Positions 43,053-55,710 of a stretch of 64,000 nucleotides of DNA are shown one piece after another (position 1 is the stretch's first letter; every line of letters starts with the position of its first letter). The translations under genes and the position numbers were made by a program. The notes under the pieces were generated by a model, which saw only the letters and a list, made by a program, of their open reading frames with translations, had not been told where the DNA came from and made no database searches. Where the stretch lies: positions 10,620,985 to 10,684,984 of the forward strand of contig CM041196.1 in assembly GCA_023078555.1 (NCBI GenBank), read 5' to 3'. This stretch comes from Ulva prolifera. Its lineage: Eukaryota > Chlorophyta > Ulvophyceae > Ulvales > Ulvaceae.

Positions 43053-44783
43053 TTGGTGAATCGGCCTCATTCCAGGCCGCGGGCGACGTTGGCACCCAAC
43101 TTCCAGCCCTCGCTGCCCCCGCCTATCGTCAAGCCACATGATATCACCTTCTGGAGCGGCTGGTGTTACATAGAAGGCGATCTAGACGTCGTGAAGTGTT
43201 ACGCTCGACCACAGGAAGACCTTTGGGTGCCTCAGCAGTTATGCGCGTCAACGTTGGGACGAGCAGTCAAGGCCCGGCACGTCATCGAGTGCCATGGGTC
43301 CCCGAATCAAACGTTGCATGCGTACGAATGTTTATCGTCGAACACGATGATAAACTTGTTCTTTGAATACAATGAGGGGCCAGACACACCGGATGCAACA
43401 TCCGAGCATTAGCGAAATTCATTCCGACACAACAGAACCGCAGGCATGGATACGTTCGTCGAGTTCTTGGAGGACTGCCTTCCAGACAGCCTCTTGGGTG
43501 CAGATGATGGCAAGCTGTAGGTACACGTTCATTGTTCTTGCAAGGTTCCAAGATGCTCCACTCCAGTCATGGAATTCCACTGCAGAGTGGTGAAACACCC
43601 CCACTACATGTTCCAGGATCTGGATTCCATGAAGGACTATGCCAAAGAGGTAGCCGTGCACTCCATTCTTAACTCATCTGCTGTGCCTGTTTGCAGCCGG
43701 TACAGTTATTTTTGACACCATGTGTCCACACTCTTAGTGGCTGCCATAATGTGTAGGATGCTGCTCACGGAGGGATCCAGTGAAATCGTTGACTTCGTCG
43801 ATGCAGAATTTCAGGTTCAAGCCGGTGTGATGGGGCGGTCCAGTATGGGGACACCTTTGACAGTCCCCGTGGGCTGGGCATCGCCAGCTCTTCAAGATTT
43901 TTTTTTTTTAGATTATTTGTTAGCCTGGTGTCGACGCCTTCTCTCTATGACTTGGGGCAGCAGCCCAAATCCACTCTAGCATGGATCCGCCTCGTCCCCA
44001 GACCGGGGATTCCTGTTCAAGAGGGACAGTTACTCGAACCTGTTGACTTGGGAATGTAACAGGAGTCGTGCACATGCGCTTACATGCTGCTTTGTGGTAA
44101 TTGGCTGGCCATGGGATGGAGTGATTACAAGGGCCTTCAGGCTCGGCGCGTCGCAGCTCCAGCATAACAGACGTCACAATCGGGTTGTAGGGATCCCCAC
44201 AAAGAAACCGGGCGGAACGAACTTTGCACAAAACGTATATTTCATCACCCAATTGTGCATCACATCAGTGTCGCTGGAGGCTCCTGGAGCTGCAACTTAA
44301 GTTTGCGTCATGTCCGGTTGGGATTTAAACAATCTGTTAGATATTTTCAGTGTCCACAACATTGGACCAGACAGGAAAACGGGTGACAGGATCAATGTCA
44401 ATTCGTCGCGCATAATGGCGTGTTGTGGTGTCGACAACAAGAAAGCCGCACTCCAAGAGTTCCTGGCAAAGTACAATGGCGCAATCACGGCGGCCGTTGA
44501 TCAGCTGTTTCCCGAGGAATCACAACTAGAGTTCGCTATAGAGCCTCACAATGTCAAGGCATCCAAAGTTTTGGAGGGCTCGTTGTACCGGGCGCTGCTT
44601 CGACATATATACTAACAACAACCCAGACGGATCCTACGCATGCTGCGCAGAGTTGAGCAGATTCCACATGGCAAAGACATACCAAAGGGGCACTGTTCAA
44701 GTGAAACTGCGCATTAACCAAGACGGCCAGCGAGTATCTGGAAGAGGAAGTCACATGCCGCACGATCCGCTATGCAAGGTGAG
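43053..44783 (+). CDS. Unrecognised coding blocks, 5' part of a possible second CACTA gene
   Basis: Protein-like blocks lie at 43053-43412 (DITFWSGWCYIEGDLDVVKC) and 43722-43900 (EIVDFVDAEFQVQAGVMG). Further blocks are at 44310-44620 (LNNLLDIFSVHNIGPDRKTG and KKAALQEFLAKYNGAITAAV) and at 44620-44783 in a shifted phase (SRFHMAKTYQRGTVQVKLRI). The last block ends in TGCAAG/GTGAGC, a good splice donor, directly before the (GT)n tract. CACTA elements often carry a second gene after the transposase, so this could be one. No family is recognised and frameshifts are possible. Confidence 0.4.
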
Positions 44784-44822
44784 CGCTGCGCCATGCAACA
44801 AAGCAGTCATGTGAGCGCTACG

Positions 44823-46071
<1,249 letters not shown>

Positions 46072-46147
46072 ACGTTACCGCGGGGAGTCCCGGTAGGAAT
46101 GGTGCAAGCAGTGTGGCGATGGATTTGAATGGAGACGTTGCTCATGC

Positions 46148-47450
46148 AGGCATCGGCACACATCAAATCTTTCCGAGGCAACGGCGCAGGCCGATGGTTG
46201 CCTGGACATCTCAAGGCCGCAATGAGGCTTGCTAAGGGCGGAGTCACACTAGAGACCATTGTTGGAGGCGAGCATGCATCGTTTTCTGGTGCAGGGATGA
46301 CAGCGATCCACAAAGTACTCGACGCCTGTAAGATGCGACCAGATCAGGAAGAACAGAAGGTGTGATAGAACTAGCTTGATTATGTACCATCATGCACGTC
46401 GCTTATATTTCATATCAAGTTACTGTACTGACATTCACCTAATACTGGCTATCTTGTTGATTCCAGGAATGGCAGGTTGCCTGTGCTATTCAGCTCAGGC
46501 ACCTATCCGATATTGCATGGGAACATACGAAGTTCTTCAAGGCAATGGTCATGGCCATGGACAAGCGGGAAGAACTGGCATGCGCAGGGAAGAACAAGCC
46601 AAAGTTTGAGGCTACTATCAGAGCTTCATTGAACAAGTGTTGAGCAGACGGACTGATCGACCACAGGGAGGTGTGCCAGGTGGCGTCCAGCACTGCCATA
46701 TCATGATGTGTGCCTCACATAGCTTTGCTAGTGACAGCAGCCATACGTGATGTTCGACCGTGCAGTACATGGAGCCCATGCTATTAGCAGGCTTCCTTGC
46801 TCTATCGACTACCGTCGACTGGCCAACACGGACTTCAGACGTCTTCGAGAAGTTCCAGAGCCTTGAGGATGACATGATGAGCACCAAGTTCGGGGCACCC
46901 TCTACTCGTGTGATGATGGCTGTCAAGATCGAGCTCAAAGATTTATTCAAAGAGAGACCAAGAAATCTGGTACGCATTAAAATTGTGTCAACATGTCCGT
47001 CTATTTTAAAATAGATCCTGCCGACGCATTGTCATTGACGTGACCAGCATGTGCAAGAACATACTGCATTCGGACCGCATTGGTTAGACCATATTGACAG
47101 CTTATACAAGGCTGCTGAGGATGAATTCCGAGGAGATGCCCGCGAGACATATCTGGCAGCAGTGGTTGCACCCAGAAAACGCCGCTCCGAGAAAATTAAG
47201 TTGGCTGTTGCGACCTCACTATAGGACTTGTTCCATGGGTAGGTCAACATGATCAACGGCATGCTTGCTTTGGCAGAGAAACATGATGTGTGCTTTCAGA
47301 TTCAGGACGATAATGACCCTGACACGGCCCATCGACGTTTCCTAACAAATGTGAAGGAAACACAAGTGACCAGCCTATACGGAGCCACAATTGAGGGAAT
47401 GATGAGGAGATTCATGGTGTGTCCCTTGCTACTGGCGCCGCTGCTCGGGC
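46148..47450 (+). CDS. Unrecognised coding blocks, 3' part of the possible second CACTA gene
   Basis: Blocks separated by splice-like signals. About 46148-46358 reads ASAHIKSFRGNGAGRWLPGH and then TLETIVGGEHASFSGAGMTA, ending in AGAAG/GTGTGA. From 46466, after TTGATTCCAG, comes EWQVACAIQLRHLSDIAWEH. From 46763, after CCGTGCAG, comes YMEPMLLAGFLALSTTVDWP and VFEKFQSLEDDMMSTKFGAP, ending in CTG/GTACGC. About 47080-47220 gives LDHIDSLYKAAEDEFRGDA, and 47249-47430 gives MLALAEKHDVCFQIQDDNDP. The regular splice signals favour a real multi-exon gene over noise. The function is unknown. Confidence 0.4.
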
Positions 47451-47478
47451 ATCTCACGCATACGAGGTGGGAACGTCA

Positions 47479-47540
47479 CACTATCAGACAGCCCCTCCGG
47501 CTTTTTCCTTTGTAACACACACTATCAGAGAGCCCCGCCG
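47479..47540 (+). repeat. Two direct copies of CACTATCAGA(C/G)AGCCCC
   Basis: The 17-base motif starts at 47479 and again at 47520, with one difference. Because CACTA elements end in CACTA, these may be terminal or subterminal repeats of the CACTA transposon upstream or of another one. No inverted partner was confirmed. Confidence 0.5.
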
Positions 47541-47598
47541 CATATAGGCATTACATAGTAATCAGAGTCACCAGAGGGCTTCCGCTACAACGACCGAC

Positions 47599-48012
47599 AT
47601 GCTGGACCCGACCAGCACAGCAATTCACACCACGAACACAGGCCAAGGTAGCAGCGCAGATCCAGACAACACGTTGCAAGCACTGCCCGACAGCCCTCTG
47701 CCCTACTTGTCGGGAAGGGACATGATGAGAGCTGGCCCTAGCGGTCAACATGGCGTGGCACCTGTCGATGCAGCGGAAGATGAGCTGGCCATCTGGGAGC
47801 CCGGCTACAGGCATCCGCAATGTCATCAGTGCGTAATCAATAACCACATCAACCGTCGTAATGTCACAGGTTGTCACATGTTTGATTGTGAACTAAATGA
47901 CGACGGTTTAGGATCGTGCGTCGTCAAAGCCTACGGGTTTGATCGACCTGACCCTTGGCGAAAGCAGATTTGTTTCGCTGCAGGAAGATGTCACTTCAAT
48001 CGAGAACTTTGA
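47599..48012 (+). CDS. Cysteine-rich frame upstream of gag (intact, 137 codons)
   Basis: The ATG at 47599 opens a frame of 137 codons. The first 70 residues are polar. The second half holds eight cysteines: CHQC (from residue 75), GCHMFDCELNDDG, a single Cys in LGSCVVKAYGFDRP, and a final CFAAGRC. Spacing suggests a metal-binding domain. I do not recognise the family; the CHQC start is also found in the 4CXXC domain of CDCA7-like proteins, but the rest does not match. The frame precedes gag in another phase and is free of stops, although gag-pol behind it is full of them. Element 1 has the second half with one stop. Confidence 0.55.
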   Translation: MLDPTSTAIHTTNTGQGSSADPDNTLQALPDSPLPYLSGRDMMRAGPSGQHGVAPVDAAEDELAIWEPGYRHPQCHQCVINNHINRRNVTGCHMFDCELNDDGLGSCVVKAYGFDRPDPWRKQICFAAGRCHFNREL

Positions 48013-48900
48013 TGCTGAAGCTATGGCTGATGCACAAAGACTCGAGGCTGAGCGCTCGGCCATGGCTGGAGCTGCTCAAGCCACAGGTCCGGATGCAGGA
48101 GCTGGTGATAGCTCACAAGGCCCTGCAGCCGGCACCCGAGGGCATGCTGCCGTTGCCCGAGCTGCCTCTCAGCTTGAGGCTGCCAATGCTGTGGCAATGC
48201 GCGCCAAGGTTGAAGCAACCTCTCTCCGGTATGCTTTACAGCGAGCGGAACAGGCGCAATCGGATGCTGAGGCTCAGGCTGCTGCGCTAAGAGCTATGGC
48301 TCAAGGCAATGCTGGCACTGTTGCTGATCTCCATCCGCCTGGCACTGTATTCAATGCCAATGCTATCGTAGATGCAATGGGAGCTGTGTTTGTTCGTCAA
48401 CCCGCAATAGACAAAGGCAAGACCCCATCTTGAGATTTTGCAAGGGGCGAGAGGTTCTCAACATTCGAGTTCCGTGTTGAGCTATGGTAGACAGGCCATG
48501 GCCTGTACCATTTGCTCACTGTTTTCCCCACTGGACCTGAGACAAGTGTCCATGCTAAGGTGTTGCCTGTAGTCTGTTTTCAGTTGCTATCACAGGTTTT
48601 TAAGTATGTTCATCTACATTAGGTTCCCGGGTTCATACTATGGTGTGTGATATTTGGGCTGCCTTGAGGACCAAGTATACGCCTAGCAAAGAGGCTGAGG
48701 TTAGGAGTCTCTGGGATAGATTCTGTGGTGCCACGCTCAGAGGTGCCAGGGCAAAACAAGTTGATAATTATTGCACCCTCATTATGTCGCTGGTGAACCA
48801 GCTTATGGGTCTCGGTGCTGCACCTGCTCCATATCTGGTCACCAACAAGTTGTTCGAGCCTCTCGGCCGAGAGTATGCATAAATGCGTAGTGGGTAGGGC
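48003..48900 (+). pseudogene. gag: Element 3 gag, broken
   Basis: Aligns with element 1 gag: the IENFDAEAMADAQRLEAERS N-terminus, and the Ala/Gln-rich helix. A TGA stop lies at 48431 where element 1 has TGG, and TAG near 48488. The phase is lost near the start by a small deletion after the ATG. The second half (48640-48882) again reads IWAALRTKYTPSKEAEVRSL and keeps TGG where element 1 has its TAG stop. Confidence 0.85.
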
Positions 48901-48951
48901 GTAAAATATTTCCTGACTCAGATAGCTGCCATTACCAACCATGCCCAGGCA

Positions 48952-49420
48952 TTGGATGCCTGTGGGCCAGCACATGGTGGTGGCATAGCAAGCCAAGGCC
49001 ACGGCCAAGGCCATGGCTACGGAGAGGGAAATGGGAACCGGGGACAACCGGCAGTTGTTTCCGCGATCGCCAATGGCGAGACGTGCGCCTGCCACGTATG
49101 CGAGATGACTGGACATCTCCAGAAGGACTGCCCGGATCTGCATCCGGAAGTCAAGAAGTATTCTCAGAACCAGGCTGCCAACAACGCCAAACGCCAGGTA
49201 CGCGGCGCCGGCAGAGGACGCGGACGAGGACGAGGCAATGGCAACTCTGTTGCTGTTGTGCGATTTCCTAGCGACGACTTCTCTATGACAGATGTTGCGC
49301 ACCTGGGCGAAAGCCTGAACTTCCTGTGGTGGACAGCGGATCTGATGTCCATGTCATTAGGAACCCCGAGCTGTTCTTGTCAATGCATGCTGCATCTGTG
49401 GAGTGTATTCACCCAGTAGT
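48952..49420 (+). pseudogene. Element 3 nucleocapsid and protease, broken
   Basis: The zinc knuckle CHVCEMTGHLQKDC is kept. A two-base insertion in CTTCCTGTGGTGGACAGCGG (about 49326) shifts the phase just before the protease active site DSGSD of the family, so the protease is not readable in phase with gag. Confidence 0.85.
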
Positions 49421-49559
49421 ATGAGGATATTCCAGTTGTACGGCAGAGAACTATTTGTTTCCGTCTGGGGTCCTATGTCACAATGGATGGGGAGACCAAA
49501 TATATCTGACCATTGAGGTTCCGTTTTGCTTGTATGTGCCGCATTGCCCTTTCAACATT

Positions 49560-51664
49560 TCGTCTACATAGTTGAAGAATGTTGGCATCACCTTGCAAAC
49601 CCGTGTGGTGACAGAAGGAGGTGATCTTGTTTTCGTACCTGGGTTTTCTGACCAGGCCATGGGCCATAGAGAGGGTCGGATCACTCAATCGCATGACCAC
49701 TAGAATCGGTCAGTGTTATGACTACGGATGTGGGCAAGCCACTCCTATGCGGCTCTCGAGTCAGTGATCTTACTTTCGGTTGCAAAGCTAGAGGACGATG
49801 TGGTCTCCTACAGTCGTGTGGCTGCTTTGGTTGAGTCTCCTAATGTGCCTGGACAAGCAACATTGGATACTACATTCTTATCTAATGTCAGTTTCCTCAT
49901 AGGAGCTACACACCTGCGTCTGATGGCTAAGGCCAAGATGTACCAGGGCTTGCGTATTGATCCAGCAAAGGTGAGCGATGAGATAGACAAATGCCACGGC
50001 TGTATGATTGCTAGAAATGGTACCGGGTCTAGTAGCCAGCACGGCGAGACAGTCACGCACTCATGCGCAACGTATCCGGGGGCGTGCTTGCATGCAGATG
50101 CTCTAAGTCCCATCAATTCTATGGGAGTTGGGAAATGAAAGTATGCGCTAATTGTAGTTGATGAATTTTCCCGTTTTAGATTCACTATTCCTATGGGTGC
50201 GAAGTCCAGAGTCCCTGAATTTCTTGTAGAGATCATAGAACACTGCAATTCTACGGTGGCTCCTAAGCAAGTTGTCATCAGGAAGGGCCAGCCGCCTGTT
50301 CCAGGGCGTGTTAGATTCTTGCGTGGCGACCGCGGCGAATTAATTCTTGGCCATGTCTTCCAGGCCTATCTTCGTGACAAGCACATTGTTTGGGAAGACT
50401 GTGCACCAGGCAATCATCCGAGCAATGGCATGCTGAGCGTGAATGTGGTGCCACTTCTGATAGCCTTAAGAGCGCTCGTGTGTCCGACCAACATAACACG
50501 CCGTGCATGGCCTGAGGGGATGTTGTGTGGGACCACTGCTGCAAATCTGGTTCCTAGTTCCGCTGTCATGAACCGCGTGAAGAAGGAACATCTTGCGGAC
50601 AAGCTTGAGCGCCTTTTGACCAATTTGGGTAGATATAGGAATACGTCGGGCAGGGACATCAATACAATGCAGTTTGGGAGGGTCCATAGGACCACTGCCG
50701 ACATTTCGGCTGTCGAACCAAGCAAGGAAACTATTGAACTAGATAAGAAGTAGATAGATCAGGCAAAAGAAAACGAACTGCTACGGAAAGAGCGGGTAGA
50801 ATTTGACCTTACGTATGGCATCCCGTATATGCTGTTCTACAAAGAGACGTATGACCCTGAGCGTGTCAAGCTCATGATTGCGCAAATGCTTCCATGGGGG
50901 CTGCCGGTCTACGTTTACCTTGATTCTGACGAGTTGCGTACGTTTGACCCCAAGGGTGAACTTGTGCGGTGGATGGGGCCAGGGCTAGGAATAGAGTCTT
51001 CCAGAGTTGCCCTAGGGGGTGGCATAGTGCTGGAGGTGCGACAAATGGCGTACAGTGCTGCCATGTTGCGTGATGACTTGCGTGCGCTAATTATGGTGAC
51101 GCGGGGAAATACGCCTCTGGTGCCTATGTGCGCATAGGTGCGAAGTTGATGACGTTTGGTCCCCGATCTGGAGAAGTGTGTAATGTCCGGTGCCCCTCCG
51201 TTCCCCAACCTGAATTTCATTGAGCCCCGCAAATAGCATATGCGCATGCATGGTGCTGCTACTTTTGATTTCGATGGGTTTGCCATAGGTAGACGGCTTA
51301 GTGAATTGCATGACAGTGATCCATCATCCATCTGGCACCCGCGTAGCACATGGAGGACACGCCAAAGCTGTGTGACTTGCGTGAGGAATTGCAAGTAGGT
51401 CGTAGCATTGCGCTTAGAGTCGTTGAGCCGGATGGTGCGGTAGAGTTGCAGGGGAGAACTAGGATGTCCACACTTTATGTGGTGGACGAAGTGCATGATG
51501 CCGTGCGCACCAAAGTGTTGGGGCCGACAACAATGCAATATCCTCCTCAGGCAGGGGGGATGTATGCCATTAGGGACACTTTCAAGTATTCCAACATCCA
51601 CAACTTCCGGGCCTTGAGTGGCGCTGAAATTGACATGAGGCCCGTCACCAGAAACCGTGCCTAG
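49560..51664 (+). pseudogene. Element 3 integrase, broken
   Basis: Blocks at 49728-50138 (DKCHGCMIARN and LHADALSP), 50193-50753 (FLRGDRGELILG and VWEDCAPGNH), 50829-51137 and 51350-51664 correspond to element 1. The GGAGAATTT of RGDRGGEF is altered, and a one-base loss near 50432 removes GIAERE from phase, so the catalytic E is not readable. Stops occur at 50136, 50751, 51135 and 51662. Confidence 0.87.
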
Positions 51665-52812
51665 CAGGGGAGGACTCGAAATTCGGGCAGCCCCGCCAGA
51701 GCTTCGGGGCCACATGCCCCAGATTCTGATGAGATGAGCATGATGGACGGCGTTGCGGAACGGCATCCGCCGCCAACTACCGCGACGGGAGCAGGTGACC
51801 CGCACGTAGATGATGCAGTTGACGCTAGGGAACCCTCCCTTGACATGCCTGGGCCTGGCCAAGCTATGGCTAGTAGCCTGGGTCTAGGGGAGGAACTCAT
51901 GTTCGGTTCAAGACGCGGATTTTTCCCCAGGGGAGAGGTAAGTCTTTCAAGCTCACCTGTCGTTGGAGGGTCCATGCATCCTGCTTAGGAATTTAGTTTG
52001 CATGATGACGCTATTGCTGATGCCCATGGGCAGGAAGCGCAGTCTGGTCCAGATAGACAGAAATGGAACCCGCTTGTACGCGGGCGCTTGATTCCATATA
52101 TGCAGATGTTGTTGCGATACATGTTGTAGATTGTGATGATAAGCACAGTGATGTGAGTGAGCAGACAGTAGCACCAAAGGTTGCGAACAGTTCAAGCATG
52201 GCGGCTACGACTGTCACTACTTTGCTTGATGCAGAGGTAGCTGCAGAGTTAGCTGAGCATGTGAAACATGGCAGTGGTCAGTCAGGCCGGCGACGTCCAT
52301 CCCGCCGGGTTGCAGCTGTCATGAAGAAGAAGCCTGCTAATCGAGACAATCCACCCTGGAAGGCTGCATTGGCTAGGGCTGATAGGAAGAAGTTGATGGT
52401 AGCTCTGGAGGAAGATGTGGACTCTCTGAGTGAGCATGGCACTTATGAATTGATAGATTTGCCGGTAGGGGCTACGGCCGTCTCCGGTAAGTGGGTCATG
52501 CAGATTAAGAGGGAATCTACCGGAGAGATCGAGCGTTACAAGGCGCAGTATGGTGCCAGAGGGTTTACCTAGGAGGAGGGTGTAGATTTCTTTGAGACGA
52601 GGGCTCCAGTAGGGAGCTATGCCACTCTTCGTGTTGTGCTGTCGATAGTTGCAGTGGAGGATTTAGAGATGAAACACGTAGAAATACAACATGCTTGTCG
52701 CAGTGGGGTCATGTATGAGACTGTTTATGTAGAACATCCCCAAGTCCGGAACGATGGCACCAGCCGAGTGGGGAAACTACTTCAGATCCTGTATGGCTTG
52801 AAGCAAGCAGCG
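51665..52812 (+). pseudogene. Element 3 linker and N-terminal reverse transcriptase, truncated
   Basis: The linker (51665-52130) is the part absent from element 1. The reverse transcriptase start reads WKAALARADRKKLMVALEED and SGKWVMQIKRESTGEIERYK (52360-52570), with TAG at 52570. It resumes with VVLSIVAVEDLEMKHVEIQ and ILYGLKQAA, then stops at 52812. The WVDD box and RNase H are lost. The catalytic Asp block DIQCAFLNG has decayed to EIQHACRSG. Confidence 0.88.
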
Positions 52813-53136
52813 TTTATAACAAAATGAACTCCACGCATTGCAGCAGAACATGGACGAGGATGCACTGACATACGTAGGTCGCGTATGACCATTAAAGGAC
52901 AATTGAAAGAGTTCTGCGACATAAATGTACATGAATATTTCATTAACCAAGTCTTGAAAGGCTTACACAGTGGATATGACAGTTTCGTCAAGCACATCCA
53001 ATTTCAGATGGCAGACATGACGTTGGCAAAGTTTCTGTCACTGTTGCACTCTGAAGTCCCGCATGCAGAGGAAAACATCACAACAGCGCGTGCCTACGCG
53101 GTAGGCTATGATGCTAGAAAGAAGGAACTGTTGTGA
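52813..53136 (+). pseudogene. Gag (UBN2-like) fragment of another copia element
   Basis: From 52885 a frame of 83 codons reads INQVLKGLHSGYDSFVKHIQ and MADMTLAKFLSLLHSEVPHA. This is the typical copia gag (UBN2) pattern, with the LxGLxxxYDSF motif followed by a leucine-rich helix before EE. It is joined directly to truncated element 3, so a second element, or a recombination between elements, begins here. No knuckle or pol follows. Confidence 0.7.
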
Positions 53137-53139
53137 TAT

Positions 53140-53779
53140 GTCCATCTCTCCTTTGGCGCAGGATGGTTGTCGTAGGCATGCATGAACTCAGGTGGTAACA
53201 GTCGGAACTCCCGCAGATAAAGCAGAAATCCGACCATCACATAAGATTCATATTATTATTACTTACCTTTTTTTATGTCATCAGATTTCCGCCCTACGTG
53301 CGGCATATACATCTTGGCGTCACAAGCGGACGTCGATCAGCTCTAGCCATGTGGCCACGAGGGCTTCGCGCACCAGTCATATCACTCTTCACTAAAAATG
53401 TCAGATATCTCAATAATAAGACTAGAGTTCGTCGTGAATTTGAACGTGCACGCTAACACAGCTTAGATCACATCAATTGACACAGTATATTAACGGTTAC
53501 ATACATCACTAGTCTTAGGACATGCATTATGACACATTCATAGTCACACGTCATCAGTCATACTCAGCATGCACACAGTCAACTGTGCACATGCCATTCG
53601 GAGGCACTAAGTCGCCTGAGCCCCGAACCCGCTACGCGGTGGCCACGCTAGAGTACTACACGAAATTGTCAAGTCACATTTGGGGTTGAACTCCGACATG
53701 CACGTTATACTCCGAGACGCATTGTTATCGCACCGGAAGGTACATGTATATGTTAGTGAGCACAATCATACTCATCACA
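53140..53779. other. Unassigned DNA
   Basis: AT-rich DNA with short frames. I see no gene or RNA. The stretch may include the left part of LTR-like repeat copy C, whose edge I could not place. Confidence 0.3.
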
Positions 53780-54110
53780 CCATAACGCTGGCCCCGAGCC
53801 CGTTGTCCAGCGCTGGTCAGCCACTCATGTTAGATCTCCCGCGATTATTAGGGATTCCATTCAGTGTGCTCCACTTTTGTGTAGCACTTTAGCGTGGCCA
53901 ACCTTAGCAAGGTGTCCAGGGTGCAGTCCAAACGGTGTTTATACCGTGCACTTGCTGGGATTCGTCCTTCTGTTTTCAGAGTTCGGATTGGGGAACCTAT
54001 TTCCACTCCGGCGTAATACATTTTTTTTGGCCCGACACTCTTTTTGTTAAACCTGTCGTATTCTATTGTTGATTACAGTCTCCGCACTGCAACGTACGGC
54101 CCCTTTCATC
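53780..54110 (+). repeat. LTR-like dispersed repeat, copy C
   Basis: The GTTTATACCG box (53938-53947) is followed by GCACTTGCTGGGA, a CAGAGTTCGGATTGGGG block and TCCGCACTGCAACG (54081-54094), matching copies A and B in order and spacing. It lies 115 bases before the frame at 54227. Confidence 0.5.
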
Positions 54111-54226
54111 CACGCCAAGTCAGATCCAGGTGCTCGTCCGCACCCCAGAGGCTTCCACCTCTCTCGACAGGTATTGATTTGCTAAGATCTTCTGCCTAAC
54201 ATTTCACACCTTTTGAAGAACTCATC

Positions 54227-55400
54227 ATGTCTGCATCAGAGAGCATTCTAGCCGCGGATTGGGACGTAGTTCACCAGTCCATTATAGACCCTAGTGACGC
54301 GAATTTGTCTGTCAACCATCACATGTCCCACAACCCAGGGATCTCGTCGTTTTCTCGCGAGGACATCGACTATGTGCGTCGAACAACCGGACAGATGCGC
54401 TGGTTGGGCACCGTCGTTGCCGAAGCAAGCAAATCCGCCTCGTCTAGTAGTTCTAGGAGTACACTCCTAGTTATGCAGAAAGACGCCAGAATGGTACTTG
54501 TCAACGAGGAGCTTAGTGAAGAGCTGTGGCCTTTCAAAACCTTAGAACCAAGGTCTTTGGCACGCACAATTGGTGCAACACTGTCGCTCGGTGGCTCGAA
54601 CACTTGCATGGGTGCATGGGGTCCAGGCCCGGGGCGACTAGAAATTTTGCTTAGCCCTCAGGGCATGTCATTGATGTGCTGGTTAGGCACAAAGTATGCA
54701 CAGCCGCTCTTAGATTTTGTTTATGCTTTTGCCAAGGATGACAGAGCATTCAAAATGTCATCCCTATCGTGCCCAGCTCGAACAATATGCTTGATATGAT
54801 CGGAGTGTCGAAGCGCGCCGCTACCCTACGCGCGTCACCAGCTGTGAACAGTCCCGGCGCGGCAATCGTGCACTTAGCCAAGATTGCCGACACGCATCTG
54901 CAAGAGATTGTGTACGCCGTATTTCATGCATGCGAAAGTAGGTCGTTTTGTTTGGACTCAATCTAGCTCAAGATCCCATTAATCAACGTATCAGAAATGG
55001 TGAAGATAGAAGCCATTCAATTCAGGGATTGATCATCATCAGTTGTCACGCAGGTATTGTCGACCCTGCCTGATCTGTCCTCCTTGCTTGATGTTGAACC
55101 AAACTTCATAGACGATCGATCTGTGTCGTGGTTTAGTGCCGAATACACGTTCAAGTTTGTCAAGTTCTCCGCATTCTCGGGTCTACGAAGCGACCAACTT
55201 TCGGAACTACGATGGCACAAGTACCAAAGTGACGAATTGCCTGCACGCAAGCACTGCACTCACTTGGCCGAACGACAAGTCATTCAACACCTCACATCTC
55301 AGGTTATTAGGCCTTGAGGCTGCGAATTTTCACAACACAACTACAGTGGTAATGCACTCAGGGTGTCACAGTGGCCTGCCGCAAACATCCTTGCACTGAA
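54227..55400 (+). pseudogene. Unrecognised protein downstream of LTR-like repeat C, frameshifted
   Basis: The 190-codon frame from the ATG at 54227 starts MSASESILAADWDVV and contains FSREDIDYVRRTTGQMRWLG and DARMVLVNEELSEELWPF. It continues in another phase from about 54769 to 55317 with two stops: AIVHLAKIADTHLQEIVYAV, then LSTLPDLSSLLDVEPNFIDD. The arrangement of a possible LTR, a leader and then a first frame would suit a gag of an LTR element. No gag signature is visible, so this is only a suggestion. Confidence 0.4.
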
Positions 55401-55710
55401 AATTGAAAAGCCAGTTTTTGGGCATATTTAGAGGTGGGCAACACCACACATGGAACCCACCTGCCACATAATTTACATCTGCTACTCCCACAAGTGCCAA
55501 GCAAGCCAGCAAGCTGCTGGAATTGGGGGCTGGCATGGCGGGCTCGCTTGGCTTGAGTCTGCTGAGTCATGCCAAGCCTGGATGTGAACACCGAGTTTGG
55601 CTGGGAACCAAAGAAACCAGACAGGCAGGCTGGTGGCTTAGGGGGCGCTTCACTGCATGGGACGGGCATGGAGCCAGCATATCGAAATGAAATGCGATCA
55701 GACCCATCCT

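Larger units (their letters stand above)
47555..52812 (+). mobile_element. Copia element 3, degenerate relative of element 1, truncated in reverse transcriptase
   Basis: From about 47800 to 52812 the sequence is closely similar to element 1 over gag, protease, integrase and the first part of reverse transcriptase. It carries many stops and small indels. It retains about 0.5 kb in the integrase-reverse transcriptase linker that element 1 lacks. It breaks off after the YGLKQAA block at about 52812, and no 3' LTR follows. A TAGTAATCAGAGTC stretch at 47563 resembles a decayed initiator-Met primer site, which would put a lost or unrecognised 5' LTR just upstream. Confidence 0.9.
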
